A stretch of 64,000 nucleotides of DNA, taken from positions 62,001 to 126,000 of the forward strand of contig JAFVFL010000019.1 in assembly GCA_017475555.1 (NCBI GenBank), given 5' to 3'. The stretch comes from Ruminococcus sp. (GTDB lineage: Bacteria; Bacillota; Clostridia; Oscillospirales; Ruminococcaceae). Made by a program: the position numbers and the translations under genes. The notes below the pieces were generated by a model that saw nothing but the letters and a program-made list of their open reading frames with translations, made no database searches and was not told the DNA's origin. Below are positions 52,455 to 61,470 of the stretch, one piece after another (within the stretch, counting starts at the first letter, position 1; each line of letters opens with the position of its first letter).

Positions 52455-52994
52455 ATGGCTATCTATGATTACAAGGTAAAGAAGAGACGTGAGGGCGAGC
52501 TTGACCTGAGTGAAATGAAGGGAAAGGTGCTGCTTATCGTCAATACAGCTACAGGCTGCGGCTTCACTCCGCAGTATGAGGGTATCGAGAAGCTCTATGA
52601 GAAGTATCATGAGCAGGGCTTTGAGGTGCTTGATTTCCCGTGCAACCAGTTCGCTAATCAGGCTCCCGGAGATGATGAGGAGATACACCAGTTCTGCACA
52701 GCTAAGTATAAGACGCAGTTTGATCAGCTTGCAAAGGTCGATGTAAACGGCGAGAATGAGAGCCCGGTATTCACATGGCTCAAGCAGGAGGCTCCTGAGG
52801 AGGAGGTCGATGGAGTGGGCGGCAAGCTCAAGATGAAGGCGATCGAGAAGCTCAGCAAGACAACTCAGAAGCCGGGAGATATCAAGTGGAATTTCACGAA
52901 GTTCCTCGTTGACAGGAACGGAAAGGTCGTAAAGAGATATTCACCGATCACAGAGCCGGAGAAGATCGCTGCTGATATAGAGGCAGCTCTCTGA
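52455..52994 (+). CDS. Glutathione peroxidase family (thioredoxin-dependent) peroxidase
   Basis: 179 aa. Peroxidatic Cys35 (NTATGCGFTPQY, codon TGC, so not selenocysteine), Gln/Trp partners in FPCNQF and WNFTKFL. The adjoining thioredoxin and thioredoxin reductase genes imply that it uses thioredoxin as reductant. It should detoxify peroxides in this anaerobe. AAGGAGG site. Confidence 0.93.
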   Translation: MAIYDYKVKKRREGELDLSEMKGKVLLIVNTATGCGFTPQYEGIEKLYEKYHEQGFEVLDFPCNQFANQAPGDDEEIHQFCTAKYKTQFDQLAKVDVNGENESPVFTWLKQEAPEEEVDGVGGKLKMKAIEKLSKTTQKPGDIKWNFTKFLVDRNGKVVKRYSPITEPEKIAADIEAAL

Positions 52995-53008
52995 GAAAGG
53001 AGCAGGGT

Positions 53009-53320
53009 ATGGCAGTAATTACAGCAAACAGTGACAATTTTGAGGCAGAGGTGCTTAACTCGGACAAGCCGGTGATCGTTGATTTCAACGCAGCATGGTG
53101 CGGTCCCTGTAAGATGCTTGGTCCCGTTATAGAGGAGCTTTCGGACGAGAGAGAGGATATTAAGTTCGTGTCGGTCGATATCGACGAGGAGGATATCCTT
53201 GCAGAGGATCATGATGTTTCCTCGATACCCTGTCTGGTGGCATTCAAGGACGGAAAAGAGATAGGAAGAAGTATCGGTATCGTGCCTAAGAGCGAGATCA
53301 CCGCACTTGTTGAGGGCTGA
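53009..53320 (+). CDS. trxA: Thioredoxin
   Basis: 103 aa with the standard WCGPCK site (Cys31, Cys34) and cis-Pro SIPCLVAF. Between peroxidase and reductase genes, 14 nt and 3 nt apart. It also has an extra Cys directly after the cis-Pro (Cys75), which could be a regulatory thiol. Confidence 0.94.
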   Translation: MAVITANSDNFEAEVLNSDKPVIVDFNAAWCGPCKMLGPVIEELSDEREDIKFVSVDIDEEDILAEDHDVSSIPCLVAFKDGKEIGRSIGIVPKSEITALVEG

Positions 53321-53323
53321 GAT

Positions 53324-54232
53324 ATGGCATATGATATTGTAGTAATAGGTGCAGGCCCTGCCGGACTTACGGCTGCGATATACGCACGCAGAGCCGCAAA
53401 GAGCGTTCTTGTGCTTGAGGCAGTAAGCTACGGCGGACAGATAATAAATACGCCGGATATTGAAAACTATCCGGCAGCTGCACATATCTCAGGCTTTGAT
53501 TTTGCTACGAAGCTTTATGAGCAGGCAAAGGCACTCGGAGCTGAGATAGTATTTGAAAAGGCGGTAGACATACGTGACGGCGGAAGTGAGAAGACTGTAG
53601 TAACGACAAAGAATGAGTATCCCTGTAAGGCGGTCATAATCGCAACGGGCTCGGCGAACAGAAAGCTCGGTATCGAGGACGAGGACAAGCTCGTCGGCAG
53701 GGGAGTGTCGTATTGTGCGACCTGTGACGGGGCATTTTACAGGAAGAAGAGGGTCGCAGTTGTCGGCGGAGGCAATACGGCACTTGAGGATGCACTGTAT
53801 CTTGCGGATATTGCGGAGAAGGTGTACCTGATACACAGGCGTGACAGCTTCCGTGGTGAGGAGCAGACAGCCGCTGCACTCAGAGAGCGTGAGAATGTGG
53901 AATTCGTGCTGAACAGCAATGTTACAAAGCTGATAGCAGAGAAGAAGCTCACAGCCGTTGAGGTGACTGATAAGAGCGGTGCAGTGTCGGTCATTGAGGT
54001 GAACGGGCTTTTCGTAGCAGTCGGACGCATTCCTGAGAATCAGAATTTCTCGGCGGTGATCGAGCTTGATGAGAGCGGATATGCCGCAGCTGATGAGAGC
54101 TGCCGGACAAGAACTCCGGGAGTATTCGTTGCAGGCGACAACCGGACTAAGGAGGTACGCCAGCTCGTAACAGCCGCAGCGGACGGTGCAGTTGCAGCGA
54201 CTGAGGCGGTAAAATACATCAGTACCATATAA
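53324..54232 (+). CDS. trxB: Thioredoxin reductase
   Basis: 302-aa flavoprotein. FAD loop GAGPAGL, redox pair CATC (Cys131, Cys134), second dinucleotide loop GGGNTA and HRRDSFR, whose arginines suit NADPH. FVAGDNRTKEVRQLVTAAADG is the C-terminal FAD motif. Completes a three-gene thiol peroxide-reducing operon. Confidence 0.95.
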   Translation: MAYDIVVIGAGPAGLTAAIYARRAAKSVLVLEAVSYGGQIINTPDIENYPAAAHISGFDFATKLYEQAKALGAEIVFEKAVDIRDGGSEKTVVTTKNEYPCKAVIIATGSANRKLGIEDEDKLVGRGVSYCATCDGAFYRKKRVAVVGGGNTALEDALYLADIAEKVYLIHRRDSFRGEEQTAAALRERENVEFVLNSNVTKLIAEKKLTAVEVTDKSGAVSVIEVNGLFVAVGRIPENQNFSAVIELDESGYAAADESCRTRTPGVFVAGDNRTKEVRQLVTAAADGAVAATEAVKYISTI

Positions 54233-54238
54233 TAATAT

Positions 54239-54279
54239 AAGCCGTGTCCTCCGGTAAATATGCCGCAGGGACACGGCTT
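54239..54279 (+). terminator. Terminator of the peroxidase-thioredoxin operon
   Basis: AAGCCGTGTCC (54239-54249) and GGACACGGCTT (54269-54279), followed by TTATT. Confidence 0.85.
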
Positions 54280-54334
54280 TTATTCTGAACTGAACGCAGC
54301 TCCCGCCGGCAGCAGGATATCCGGGGGCATGAAT

Positions 54335-54365
54335 AAAGCCGGAGAATACATGATCCTCCGGCTTT
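54335..54365 (-). terminator. Terminator of the flavodoxin gene
   Basis: AAAGCCGGAG and CTCCGGCTTT pair perfectly; the minus strand continues ATTC. Confidence 0.8.
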
Positions 54366-54388
54366 ACCGTTTATAGATGAAGAAGAAA

Positions 54389-54811
54389 TTATGCTATTGC
54401 TGCACCAAGAGCCTTGCACTGTGCAGTGCCGTCATCATCGGGAGCCTCGTTTACTGTGAGAGAGTCAGCTGCGAGAGCTGCACCTGCGGACTTTGCGTCC
54501 TCCTCCCAGTTTCTCATCCACTCGCCGTCGCCCCAGCCGTATGAGCCGAAGAGAACTATCTTCTTGCCGCTGAGCTTCTCCTTTACAGAATCCCACATGG
54601 GCTGGAACTCGTCCTCCTCAAGCACCTCAGCACCCATAGCAGGGCAGCCGAATGCGATTGCGTCATAGCTGTCTACCTTGTCAGCACTGAAATCAGAAGC
54701 AGTGATTATCTCTACCTCTGCACCCTTCTCTGTTGCACCCTCTGCAACTGCATTTGCCATAGCCTCGGTATTTCCGGTCTGGCTCCAGTATACTACTGCG
54801 ATCTTACTCAT
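54389..54811 (-). CDS. Short-chain flavodoxin
   Basis: 140-aa FMN protein. FMN phosphate loop WSQTGNTEAMA, then FGCPAMGAE and FGSYGWGDGEW isoalloxazine loops. An electron carrier that could replace ferredoxin under iron shortage. A palindrome shared with the Rrf2 gene lies over its promoter, so it may belong to the same regulon. Confidence 0.94.
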   Translation of the reverse strand: MSKIAVVYWSQTGNTEAMANAVAEGATEKGAEVEIITASDFSADKVDSYDAIAFGCPAMGAEVLEEDEFQPMWDSVKEKLSGKKIVLFGSYGWGDGEWMRNWEEDAKSAGAALAADSLTVNEAPDDDGTAQCKALGAAIA

Positions 54812-54897
54812 GATATAGTCCTTTCCGCCGGTTACTCCGGCACTTTGATATATACAGCATATGCTCTGAGTATCGTCCGTGAAAAAGAAAATATTCA

Positions 54898-54913
54898 GTT
54901 ATACCTGTATAAC
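54898..54913. promoter_or_regulatory. 16-bp palindromic operator candidate
   Basis: GTTATAC-CT-GTATAAC, perfect dyad. Same GTTATAC half-site as the operator at 6883-6899 and the same position over the -10. Confidence 0.6.
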
Positions 54914-54934
54914 TTAGTTAGTGTTTTATAACAA
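54906..54934 (-). promoter_or_regulatory. Promoter of the flavodoxin gene
   Basis: Minus strand TTGTTA (54934-54929), 17-nt spacer, TATACA (54911-54906). Confidence 0.55.
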
Positions 54935-55017
54935 TTATATGATATCAGAATGTATTCTCTGCTTCAACTCCAAAAGGACACAAAAGCACTCCATAAGGAC
55001 ATTGCGGCGGACACAAA

Positions 55018-55051
55018 AAGCAGCCCCTTACGTGCGGTAAGGAGCCTGCTT
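55018..55051 (-). terminator. Terminator of ackA
   Basis: AAGCAG-CC-CCTTAC and GTAAGG-AGC-CTGCTT pair around a 5-nt loop; T runs flank both sides, so it may work in both directions. Confidence 0.8.
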
Positions 55052-55103
55052 GATTTTTTTCCGGAAATGAGTTATAATAGTCTCAGAGACTTATCTGTCC
55101 GGG

Positions 55104-56303
55104 TCACTGTGAGATAAGTGCGAGGGTATCCCTTGCGATGAGAAGCTCCTCATTTGTGGGAACTATCCATACCTCCACCTTTGACTCAGGAGTTGAGAGC
55201 TTTGTGAGCTTGCCCCTGATAGTGCGGTTGAGCTCCTCGTCTATCTTAATGCCGAAGAAGTCCATATTGCGGCATACAGACTCTCTTACCTCCCATGAAT
55301 TCTCACCGATACCGCCGGTAAAGAGGATCGCATCAAGTCCGTTCATTGCAGCAGCGTAGGAGCCGATGTACTTCTGTATCTCGTATGTGAGCATATCGGA
55401 AACGAGCTTAGCTCTCTCGTTGCCGTGGAGAGAAGCCTCCTGAACATCTCTGTTGTCAGAGCCAACGCCCGAAACACCGAGGAATCCGGACTTCTTGTTC
55501 ATGTACTCGCTCATCTCAGAGGGAGTGAAGTGGTGCTTGTCCGCAACGAATGTTACAGCAGACGGGTCTACCGAGCCTGTTCTTGTACCCATTACGACGC
55601 CGTCGAGGGGAGTGAAGCCCATTGAGGTGTCAACGCTCTTACCGCCGTCAACTGCTGTGATAGAGGAACCGTTTCCGAGGTGACATGAAACTATCTTCAG
55701 ATCCTTGATATCCCTGCCCATAGCTTCAGCGAGTGCAGCGGAAACGAATCTGTGAGATGTGCCGTGGAAGCCGTACTTTCTTACGTGAAGAGTCTCATAG
55801 TCCTCATAGGGCAGACCGAACATATAAGCCTTCGGCGGCATTGTCTGGTGGAACGCTGTATCGAATACAACGACCTGCGGAACGCTGTCCGGGATAACAC
55901 TCTTGCAGGCTCTCAGAGCGAGTGCGTGAGCGTGGTTGTGTACCGGAGCAAGCTCCCTGAGCTCGTCGATCTTGTCGATGACCTCATCGGTAACGAGAAC
56001 TGACTTGTCGAAAACGTCAGCACCCTGTACTATACGGTGACCTACTGCGGAGATCTCGTCCATGCTGTCTATGACCTTTGCGTCGCCCTTTGTGAGAGCA
56101 TCAACGAGAGCCATGAAAGCCTCTGTGTGAGTCGGGAAAGCCATATCAGCCTCGAATCCCCTGCCGTCGCTGGTCTTGTGGGAGATGTGACCGTCTATTC
56201 CTATACGGTCGCAGTTACCCTTTGCAAGCATACTCTCATCAGCCATGTCTATGAGCTGATACTTGAGTGAGGAGCTGCCTGCGTTTACAACTAAGATTAT
56301 CAT
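55104..56303 (-). CDS. ackA: Acetate kinase
   Basis: 399 aa. NAGSSSLKYQL start, FHGTSHRFVS, GTRTGSVDP and FTGGIGENS are ASKHA-fold acetate kinase motifs. Makes ATP from acetyl phosphate in fermentation. No pta next to it. Single-gene transcription unit. Confidence 0.97.
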   Translation of the reverse strand: MIILVVNAGSSSLKYQLIDMADESMLAKGNCDRIGIDGHISHKTSDGRGFEADMAFPTHTEAFMALVDALTKGDAKVIDSMDEISAVGHRIVQGADVFDKSVLVTDEVIDKIDELRELAPVHNHAHALALRACKSVIPDSVPQVVVFDTAFHQTMPPKAYMFGLPYEDYETLHVRKYGFHGTSHRFVSAALAEAMGRDIKDLKIVSCHLGNGSSITAVDGGKSVDTSMGFTPLDGVVMGTRTGSVDPSAVTFVADKHHFTPSEMSEYMNKKSGFLGVSGVGSDNRDVQEASLHGNERAKLVSDMLTYEIQKYIGSYAAAMNGLDAILFTGGIGENSWEVRESVCRNMDFFGIKIDEELNRTIRGKLTKLSTPESKVEVWIVPTNEELLIARDTLALISQ

Positions 56304-56358
56304 GTGTGCATATTCCTTTCAGAGTGGATTTGCAAATGCCTCTGAGCATTACATAATT

Positions 56359-56387
56359 ATTATAAACCCATTTTCTTCAAATTGCAA
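56359..56387 (-). promoter_or_regulatory. Promoter of ackA
   Basis: Minus strand TTGCAA (56387-56382), 17-nt spacer, TATAAT (56364-56359). Confidence 0.75.
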
Positions 56388-56503
56388 GCTTTTTTTTGAT
56401 TTTTACATATCCGCCGTATGAATGCGTGATATCGGGGCGGAGGATATTTTTGCCGCAATCGTCAAAAATGACTAAAAACCGGCTTTTTTTTCACAGGTTT
56501 ATG

Positions 56504-56533
56504 TTGAGCAGATGAAAATTTGCAAAATACTAT
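56504..56533 (+). promoter_or_regulatory. Possible promoter of tmcAL operon
   Basis: TTGAGC (56504-56509), 18-nt spacer, TACTAT (56528-56533). Weak match, but the only candidate just upstream. Confidence 0.4.
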
Positions 56534-56561
56534 TGAAATTTCCGGGAGGAGGTAGTAAAAT

Positions 56562-57794
56562 ATGAAAGTAAGCGGGATAGTGTGCGAATACAATCCCTTT
56601 CACAATGGTCATCTCTATCATATCAGTGAGACGCGCCGCTGCGGTGCGACACATATCGCTGCGGTGATGAGCGGAAGCTTCGTCCAGAGGGGCGATACTG
56701 CGATAATGGACAAGCACAGGCGTGCGAGGCTCGCCGTAAAGTCGGGTGCTGATCTCGTGATAGAGCTTCCGGTGCAGTATTGTCTTTCCCCGGCGGAGAG
56801 CTTTGCGTCCGGAGCGGTCTGGCTCCTTGGGAATCTTTGTGCAGTCGATGAGCTTTCCTTCGGCAGTGAGTGCGGGGACACCGCCCTGCTTTCTCAGACC
56901 CTCGATATCATACAGCGGACAGCTGATGAGAAGGGCGATGAGATACGGAGGATAATGGAAAAGGGCTACACGTACCCAAAGGCCCTCAGCTCGGTAATCA
57001 GAGGGACAGACCACAGGCTTGCTGACGTTATGAGCACGCCTAACAATACACTCGCAATAGAATATATGAGAGCACTGCGTGCATTCAGGTTCCCGATGGA
57101 TACGTTCACCGTCACAAGGAAGGACTCAGCCCATGACGGACAGCCTGATACGGCGGACAGAGCTGCGGACAGCAGGACAGGTGGCAGGATAGCCTCAGCT
57201 GCCTATATACGTGAGAAGCTGCTCTCTGATTCAGATATAATATACCCTGAGGACTTTATGCCTGAGCACTGTGCAAGGGCTGTATATGACGCAGCCGACA
57301 GCGGACAGACGGCTGACATACGAAGGCTTGAAAGAGTTATCCTCTACAAGGTGCGGACAAGCACACCGGAGGAGATAGCCCGTATCAGCGATGTCGGTCA
57401 GGGACTTGAGAACAGGATATATGCCGCACGTATGTCCTCATCGCTCAGTGAGCTTCTTGAAAGGGTCAAGACCAAGAGGTACACTATGGCGAGGATAAGG
57501 CGGATACTTCTGTCCCTGCTCATAGGCATAACACGGGAGGATATGACACATCTGCCGCCATACGGGAGGATACTGGCTTTCAATGACCGGGGAGCCGAGA
57601 TACTTGCCCGTGCGAAGGGAAAGGCGAGGATACCCTACGGCACCTCTCTGGCTAAGCTCGGTCAGGCAAATCCCGCTGCCAGGAGATTTGCGGAGCTTGA
57701 GGAAAGAGCCTCGGACATCTACGGACTCGCCCTGGGCAGTACAGCGTCTGCTCAGGAGGATCTCAGGGCGAGAATAACAATAGATTTGGAGTAA
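56562..57794 (+). CDS. tmcAL: tRNA(Met) cytidine acetate ligase
   Basis: 410-aa nucleotidyltransferase-like enzyme that uses acetate and ATP to make N4-acetylcytidine at the wobble base of elongator tRNA(Met). GIVCEYNPFHNGHLYHI holds the HxGH motif; SGSFVQRGD and TPNNTLAIEYMRAL are family signatures. Divergent from acetate kinase. GGAGGAGG site. First gene of a seven-gene plus-strand run. Confidence 0.94.
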   Translation: MKVSGIVCEYNPFHNGHLYHISETRRCGATHIAAVMSGSFVQRGDTAIMDKHRRARLAVKSGADLVIELPVQYCLSPAESFASGAVWLLGNLCAVDELSFGSECGDTALLSQTLDIIQRTADEKGDEIRRIMEKGYTYPKALSSVIRGTDHRLADVMSTPNNTLAIEYMRALRAFRFPMDTFTVTRKDSAHDGQPDTADRAADSRTGGRIASAAYIREKLLSDSDIIYPEDFMPEHCARAVYDAADSGQTADIRRLERVILYKVRTSTPEEIARISDVGQGLENRIYAARMSSSLSELLERVKTKRYTMARIRRILLSLLIGITREDMTHLPPYGRILAFNDRGAEILARAKGKARIPYGTSLAKLGQANPAARRFAELEERASDIYGLALGSTASAQEDLRARITIDLE

Positions 57795-57798
57795 CTTC

Positions 57799-58851
57799 AT
57801 GAAGAGAATAATCGGAGCAGCGGTGCTTGCCGCAGCTGTGGCTCTTGCTGCTTATTCATGCGGAAGAACAGTCGATAAGGCAACTGTTGAGTACGATGAA
57901 GCACAGGCGGGAGCACCCGGTATTTCCGGAAATATTTCTGATGTATCTGACGGCATAAATGATGAGGGGGATGCTCTGCCCGGCGGGGACGGCTCTGACC
58001 CGGAGACAGTGACTGAGCCGGAGCTGCCCTCTGCACCGCCGACACTCTATATTGACACTGAGATGCCGGACTGGTATGAGCTGCCGCAAAGCTGTATACT
58101 CGACTTCCAGGCCGTCATGCAGGAGCCGGAGCTGCCTACAGGCTGCGAGGTGACGGCACTTGACGAGGTGCTGGGCTACTACGGCTTTGATATCGACAAG
58201 GTCTCCCTCAGCGATTATTTCCTGCCGCAGGATTTTGACGGCTGGTACACAATGTCGCAGAGATATCTCGGCGACCCACACTCAAACAACGGCTTCGGCT
58301 GCGTAGCTCCGGTCATCGTGAGGACAGCCAATGACTATTTTGACTATATCCGGTCGGACTGGTATGCACAGGATATTTCCGGTACGCCGTTCAGGGAGCT
58401 GTTCTACCAGATAGAGCAGGGGAGACCTGTTGTAGTGTGGGCTACCATGGATCTGCGTGAGTGCTATCCTACGTATCAGTTCACCCTCGGCTGCGGCGAG
58501 GAGCTGTGGTTTGACGGGTATCATCATTGTGTAGCGATATACGGCTATGACCTTGACGAGGGGGTCGTCTGGACTGCTGACCCTCTTGTGGGAGATGTGG
58601 CGTACTCTATAGACCAGTTCGAGCTGATATACGGCATAATGAATATGCAGGCAGTTATCCTCATAGGCAATGACGAGTCTGCCGGAGTTGACTACTCCAA
58701 CAACAGCCTGAAGTACGAGTGGATGCTTGAGCGTCACCCCCGCTGGTTCGGACTTGAGGAGGAGGAAGGCAGCGGCTTTGAGGATTATTACGATTACGAC
58801 AATCCCGTGCGTTTTGAAGACGACAGAATGATAAATGTCTATTTCGATTAA
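57799..58851 (+). CDS. Secreted C39-like cysteine peptidase
   Basis: 350 aa. Signal sequence, possibly a lipoprotein (AYSC, Cys21). An acidic spacer to residue 80 precedes a Peptidase_C39_2-type domain: Cys116 in LPTGCEVTALDEVLGYYG, His243 in YHHCVAIYGYD, Asp261 in ADPL. All three active-site residues are present. Substrate unknown; an extracellular or surface role is inferred. 4 nt after tmcAL. Confidence 0.87.
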   Translation: MKRIIGAAVLAAAVALAAYSCGRTVDKATVEYDEAQAGAPGISGNISDVSDGINDEGDALPGGDGSDPETVTEPELPSAPPTLYIDTEMPDWYELPQSCILDFQAVMQEPELPTGCEVTALDEVLGYYGFDIDKVSLSDYFLPQDFDGWYTMSQRYLGDPHSNNGFGCVAPVIVRTANDYFDYIRSDWYAQDISGTPFRELFYQIEQGRPVVVWATMDLRECYPTYQFTLGCGEELWFDGYHHCVAIYGYDLDEGVVWTADPLVGDVAYSIDQFELIYGIMNMQAVILIGNDESAGVDYSNNSLKYEWMLERHPRWFGLEEEEGSGFEDYYDYDNPVRFEDDRMINVYFD

Positions 58852-59503
58852 GGGAGTTATCCTCGACCTTGACGGCACGCTCATAGACTCAATGGGGATA
58901 TGGTACAGAATAGACCGGATATTCCTGCGTGAGAACGGTGTCACCGACCCGCCGGAGGATATTTCCGACAGGATGAAGAAAATGACTGTTGAGGAGTCGT
59001 CCGTCTATTTCAGGGAGCATTTTGGTCTGAGCTGTACGGCTGAATATATCTCCCGGCGTATAGAGGAGCTTGTGAGGGTGGAATATGAGCAGAATATCGC
59101 CCTCAAGCCCGGAGTATACGAGCTGCTCGGACTGCTTGACAGGCTTGGGATACCGTATGGGGTCGCAACGGCGACATACCGCTCGCTTGCGGAGGCGATA
59201 CTCAGCAGGTATGATATACTCAGCCGGCTGAGATTTCTTCTTACGGACAGGGAGTTCCCGTCCGGGAAGAAAACGCCGGATATATTCCTCGGAGCGGCGG
59301 AAATACTGGAAATTGTTCCATGTGAAACACTTGTCATAGAGGATTCTCTGCACTGTATCAGAGCAGCGGCGGAGGGCGGCTTTCTGACTGCGGCTGTGTA
59401 TGACAGTGCTGCTGAAAGGGAGACTGAGCAGATAAGGTCGGAGGCTGACTGGTACTTCGGGTCACTCGGCGAGGTTTGCGGATTCATAGATAAGGCTGTC
59501 TGA
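58835..59503 (+). CDS. HAD-superfamily phosphatase (beta-phosphoglucomutase-like)
   Basis: 222 aa. Motif I DLDGTLIDS, motif II region VATATYRSL, motif III Lys in GKKTPDIFLGAAE, motif IV IEDSLHCI. Cap domain type suits beta-phosphoglucomutase or small phosphometabolite phosphatases; substrate not known. Overlaps the peptidase gene by 17 nt. Confidence 0.88.
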   Translation: MSISIKGVILDLDGTLIDSMGIWYRIDRIFLRENGVTDPPEDISDRMKKMTVEESSVYFREHFGLSCTAEYISRRIEELVRVEYEQNIALKPGVYELLGLLDRLGIPYGVATATYRSLAEAILSRYDILSRLRFLLTDREFPSGKKTPDIFLGAAEILEIVPCETLVIEDSLHCIRAAAEGGFLTAAVYDSAAERETEQIRSEADWYFGSLGEVCGFIDKAV

Positions 59504-59544
59504 GGGCAGCCTGCCAAGAGCTTATTCAGGGGGTAAATCTGCCA

Positions 59545-60693
59545 ATGGACAGGCTTTTTTCTGTATCTGGCACAGATAATACAGATAATGATTCAGAGTA
59601 TGCGGGCAGCGTAATGGTCGGCATGAGCGGCGGCGTTGACAGCTCGGTTGCGGCACTTCTTCTCAGGGAGCAGGGCTTTAAGGTCATGGGTGTGACGCTG
59701 AAGCTGTTCTCAGACGAGGATATCAGCGAGATAGAGCAGTTCGCAAAAAAGGACAGCAAGACCTGCTGTGCCCTGAGCGACGTTATGGACGCAAGATATG
59801 TGGCGTACCGGCTCGGATTCGAGCACGTTGTATTCAATTTCCGTGACTGCTTCCGTGAAAAGGTCATGAAGCAGTTCGCAGAGAGCTATATTTCGGGGAA
59901 AACTCCGAACCCGTGCATTGAGTGCAACCGCCATGTGAAGTTTGATAAAATGCTCCGCAGGGCGATGGAGCTTGACTATGACTACATAGCTACGGGGCAT
60001 TACGCCGTGAGGGAATTTGACGGAGAATCAGGCAGATATCTGCTGAAAAGACCGAAGGACAGGAGCAAGGATCAGACCTATGTGCTGTATGTACTGACCC
60101 AGGAGCAGCTTGCACATACTCTTTTTCCGCTCGGAACGCTTGAAAAAAGTGAGGTAAGAGAGATCGCTGCCCGTGCGGGGCTCGTCAATTCAGACAAGCC
60201 CGACAGTCAGGATATCTGCTTTGTACCGGACGGAGATTATGCCCGGTTTATCCGTGATTTTTCCGGTATCGAGCCTGAGCCGGGAAGATTTGTGGATATG
60301 GACGGGAATACCGTCGGCACCCACAGAGGGATCATCTGCTACACTATTGGTCAGCGCAAGCACCTCGGACTTTCGACTATGGGCAGACCGGTGTATGTTG
60401 TGGACAAGGATATATCGGCGAATACTGTCACGATAGGGGATAATTCTGACCTGTTTTCGGACAGTCTCATTGCTCAGGACGTGAATCTGATACCCTTTGA
60501 TACGCTTGAAAAGCCGATGCGGATAACTGCAAAGACGAGATACAGCCAGAAAGACCAGCCGGCAGTCCTCAGCTCGCTCGGCGGAGGGAGATATTCGGTC
60601 GTGTTCGACGAGCCGCAGAGAGCCATAACGCCTGGTCAGGCTGTTGTGTTTTATGACGGTGATATAGTAGTCGGTGGAGGAACGATAATCTGA
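59545..60693 (+). CDS. mnmA: tRNA-specific 2-thiouridylase
   Basis: 382 aa. PP-loop GMSGGVDSSVAALLL, catalytic Cys124 (NPCIECN) and Cys225 (SQDICFV). Thiolates U34 of Lys, Glu and Gln tRNAs. The N-terminus carries about 22 more residues before the PP-loop strand than is usual; a later start lacks a ribosome site. Confidence 0.95.
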   Translation: MDRLFSVSGTDNTDNDSEYAGSVMVGMSGGVDSSVAALLLREQGFKVMGVTLKLFSDEDISEIEQFAKKDSKTCCALSDVMDARYVAYRLGFEHVVFNFRDCFREKVMKQFAESYISGKTPNPCIECNRHVKFDKMLRRAMELDYDYIATGHYAVREFDGESGRYLLKRPKDRSKDQTYVLYVLTQEQLAHTLFPLGTLEKSEVREIAARAGLVNSDKPDSQDICFVPDGDYARFIRDFSGIEPEPGRFVDMDGNTVGTHRGIICYTIGQRKHLGLSTMGRPVYVVDKDISANTVTIGDNSDLFSDSLIAQDVNLIPFDTLEKPMRITAKTRYSQKDQPAVLSSLGGGRYSVVFDEPQRAITPGQAVVFYDGDIVVGGGTII

Positions 60694-60732
60694 CCATGCT
60701 TCAGATACCTGCCCTCCGGGAAACGGAGAAAA

Positions 60733-61470
60733 ATGGATAACAACACAAAATACAGCTTTGAAAGGCTGACAGACAAGATATACGTATGTGCCAGCAGCGA
60801 CCACAGATTCGGGACGGACGCCTTTCTTCTTGCGGATTTTTCCGGCTACAGAATGAAGGACAGGGCGTGCGACCTCGGTACGGGCTGCGGGATAATACCC
60901 CTCATCATGCAGAAGCTCCGCCCGCCGCAGATCATCTATGCGGTCGATATACAGGAGGGTGCGGTAGAGCAGCTGCGGCTCGGTATCGAGAGGAGCGGAG
61001 TGACCGGGATAGTGCCGGTTTGTGCGGATCTGAGGGTACTGTGGGACGGAGCACCTCTCGGACAGCTTGACCTTGTGACGTGCAATCCGCCGTACAAGGC
61101 TGCGAACGCCGGATTTGAGAGCGTCATAGATGCACAGCGTATAGCCCGGCACGAGATAATGTGCAATATAGATGATGTTTGCAGGGCGGCACAGAGGCTG
61201 CTGAAATTCGGCGGCAGGCTGTGTATGTGCAACCGCCCGGAGCGGCTGAGCGAGGTTATTTTTGCCATGAAGTCGCATGACATAGAGCCGAAAAGACTTC
61301 GTTTCGTGTCAAAGGAGCCGGGTGAAGCACCGTGGCTGTTCCTTATCGAGGGAAAAAAGGGCTCGAAGCCGTTCATGAGGGTCGAGCCGCAGCTTTATAT
61401 CCGCAGCGGTGACGGCTTTACTGAGGAGCTTGAGCGTATCTATGCTGCCGGAAAGGAGAATGCGGAATGA
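60733..61470 (+). CDS. tRNA1(Val) A37 N6-methyltransferase-like protein
   Basis: 245-aa SAM methyltransferase. Motif I DLGTGCGIIPLIM and the N6-adenine motif CNPPYK, with the TrmN6/YfiC-type start FGTDAFLLADF. Fits a tRNA-modification context with mnmA and tmcAL. CGGAGAAAA site. Confidence 0.87.
   Translation: MDNNTKYSFERLTDKIYVCASSDHRFGTDAFLLADFSGYRMKDRACDLGTGCGIIPLIMQKLRPPQIIYAVDIQEGAVEQLRLGIERSGVTGIVPVCADLRVLWDGAPLGQLDLVTCNPPYKAANAGFESVIDAQRIARHEIMCNIDDVCRAAQRLLKFGGRLCMCNRPERLSEVIFAMKSHDIEPKRLRFVSKEPGEAPWLFLIEGKKGSKPFMRVEPQLYIRSGDGFTEELERIYAAGKENAE

Noticed and set aside
52455..52994. Selenocysteine in the glutathione peroxidase
   Set aside because: The catalytic codon is TGC, not TGA.
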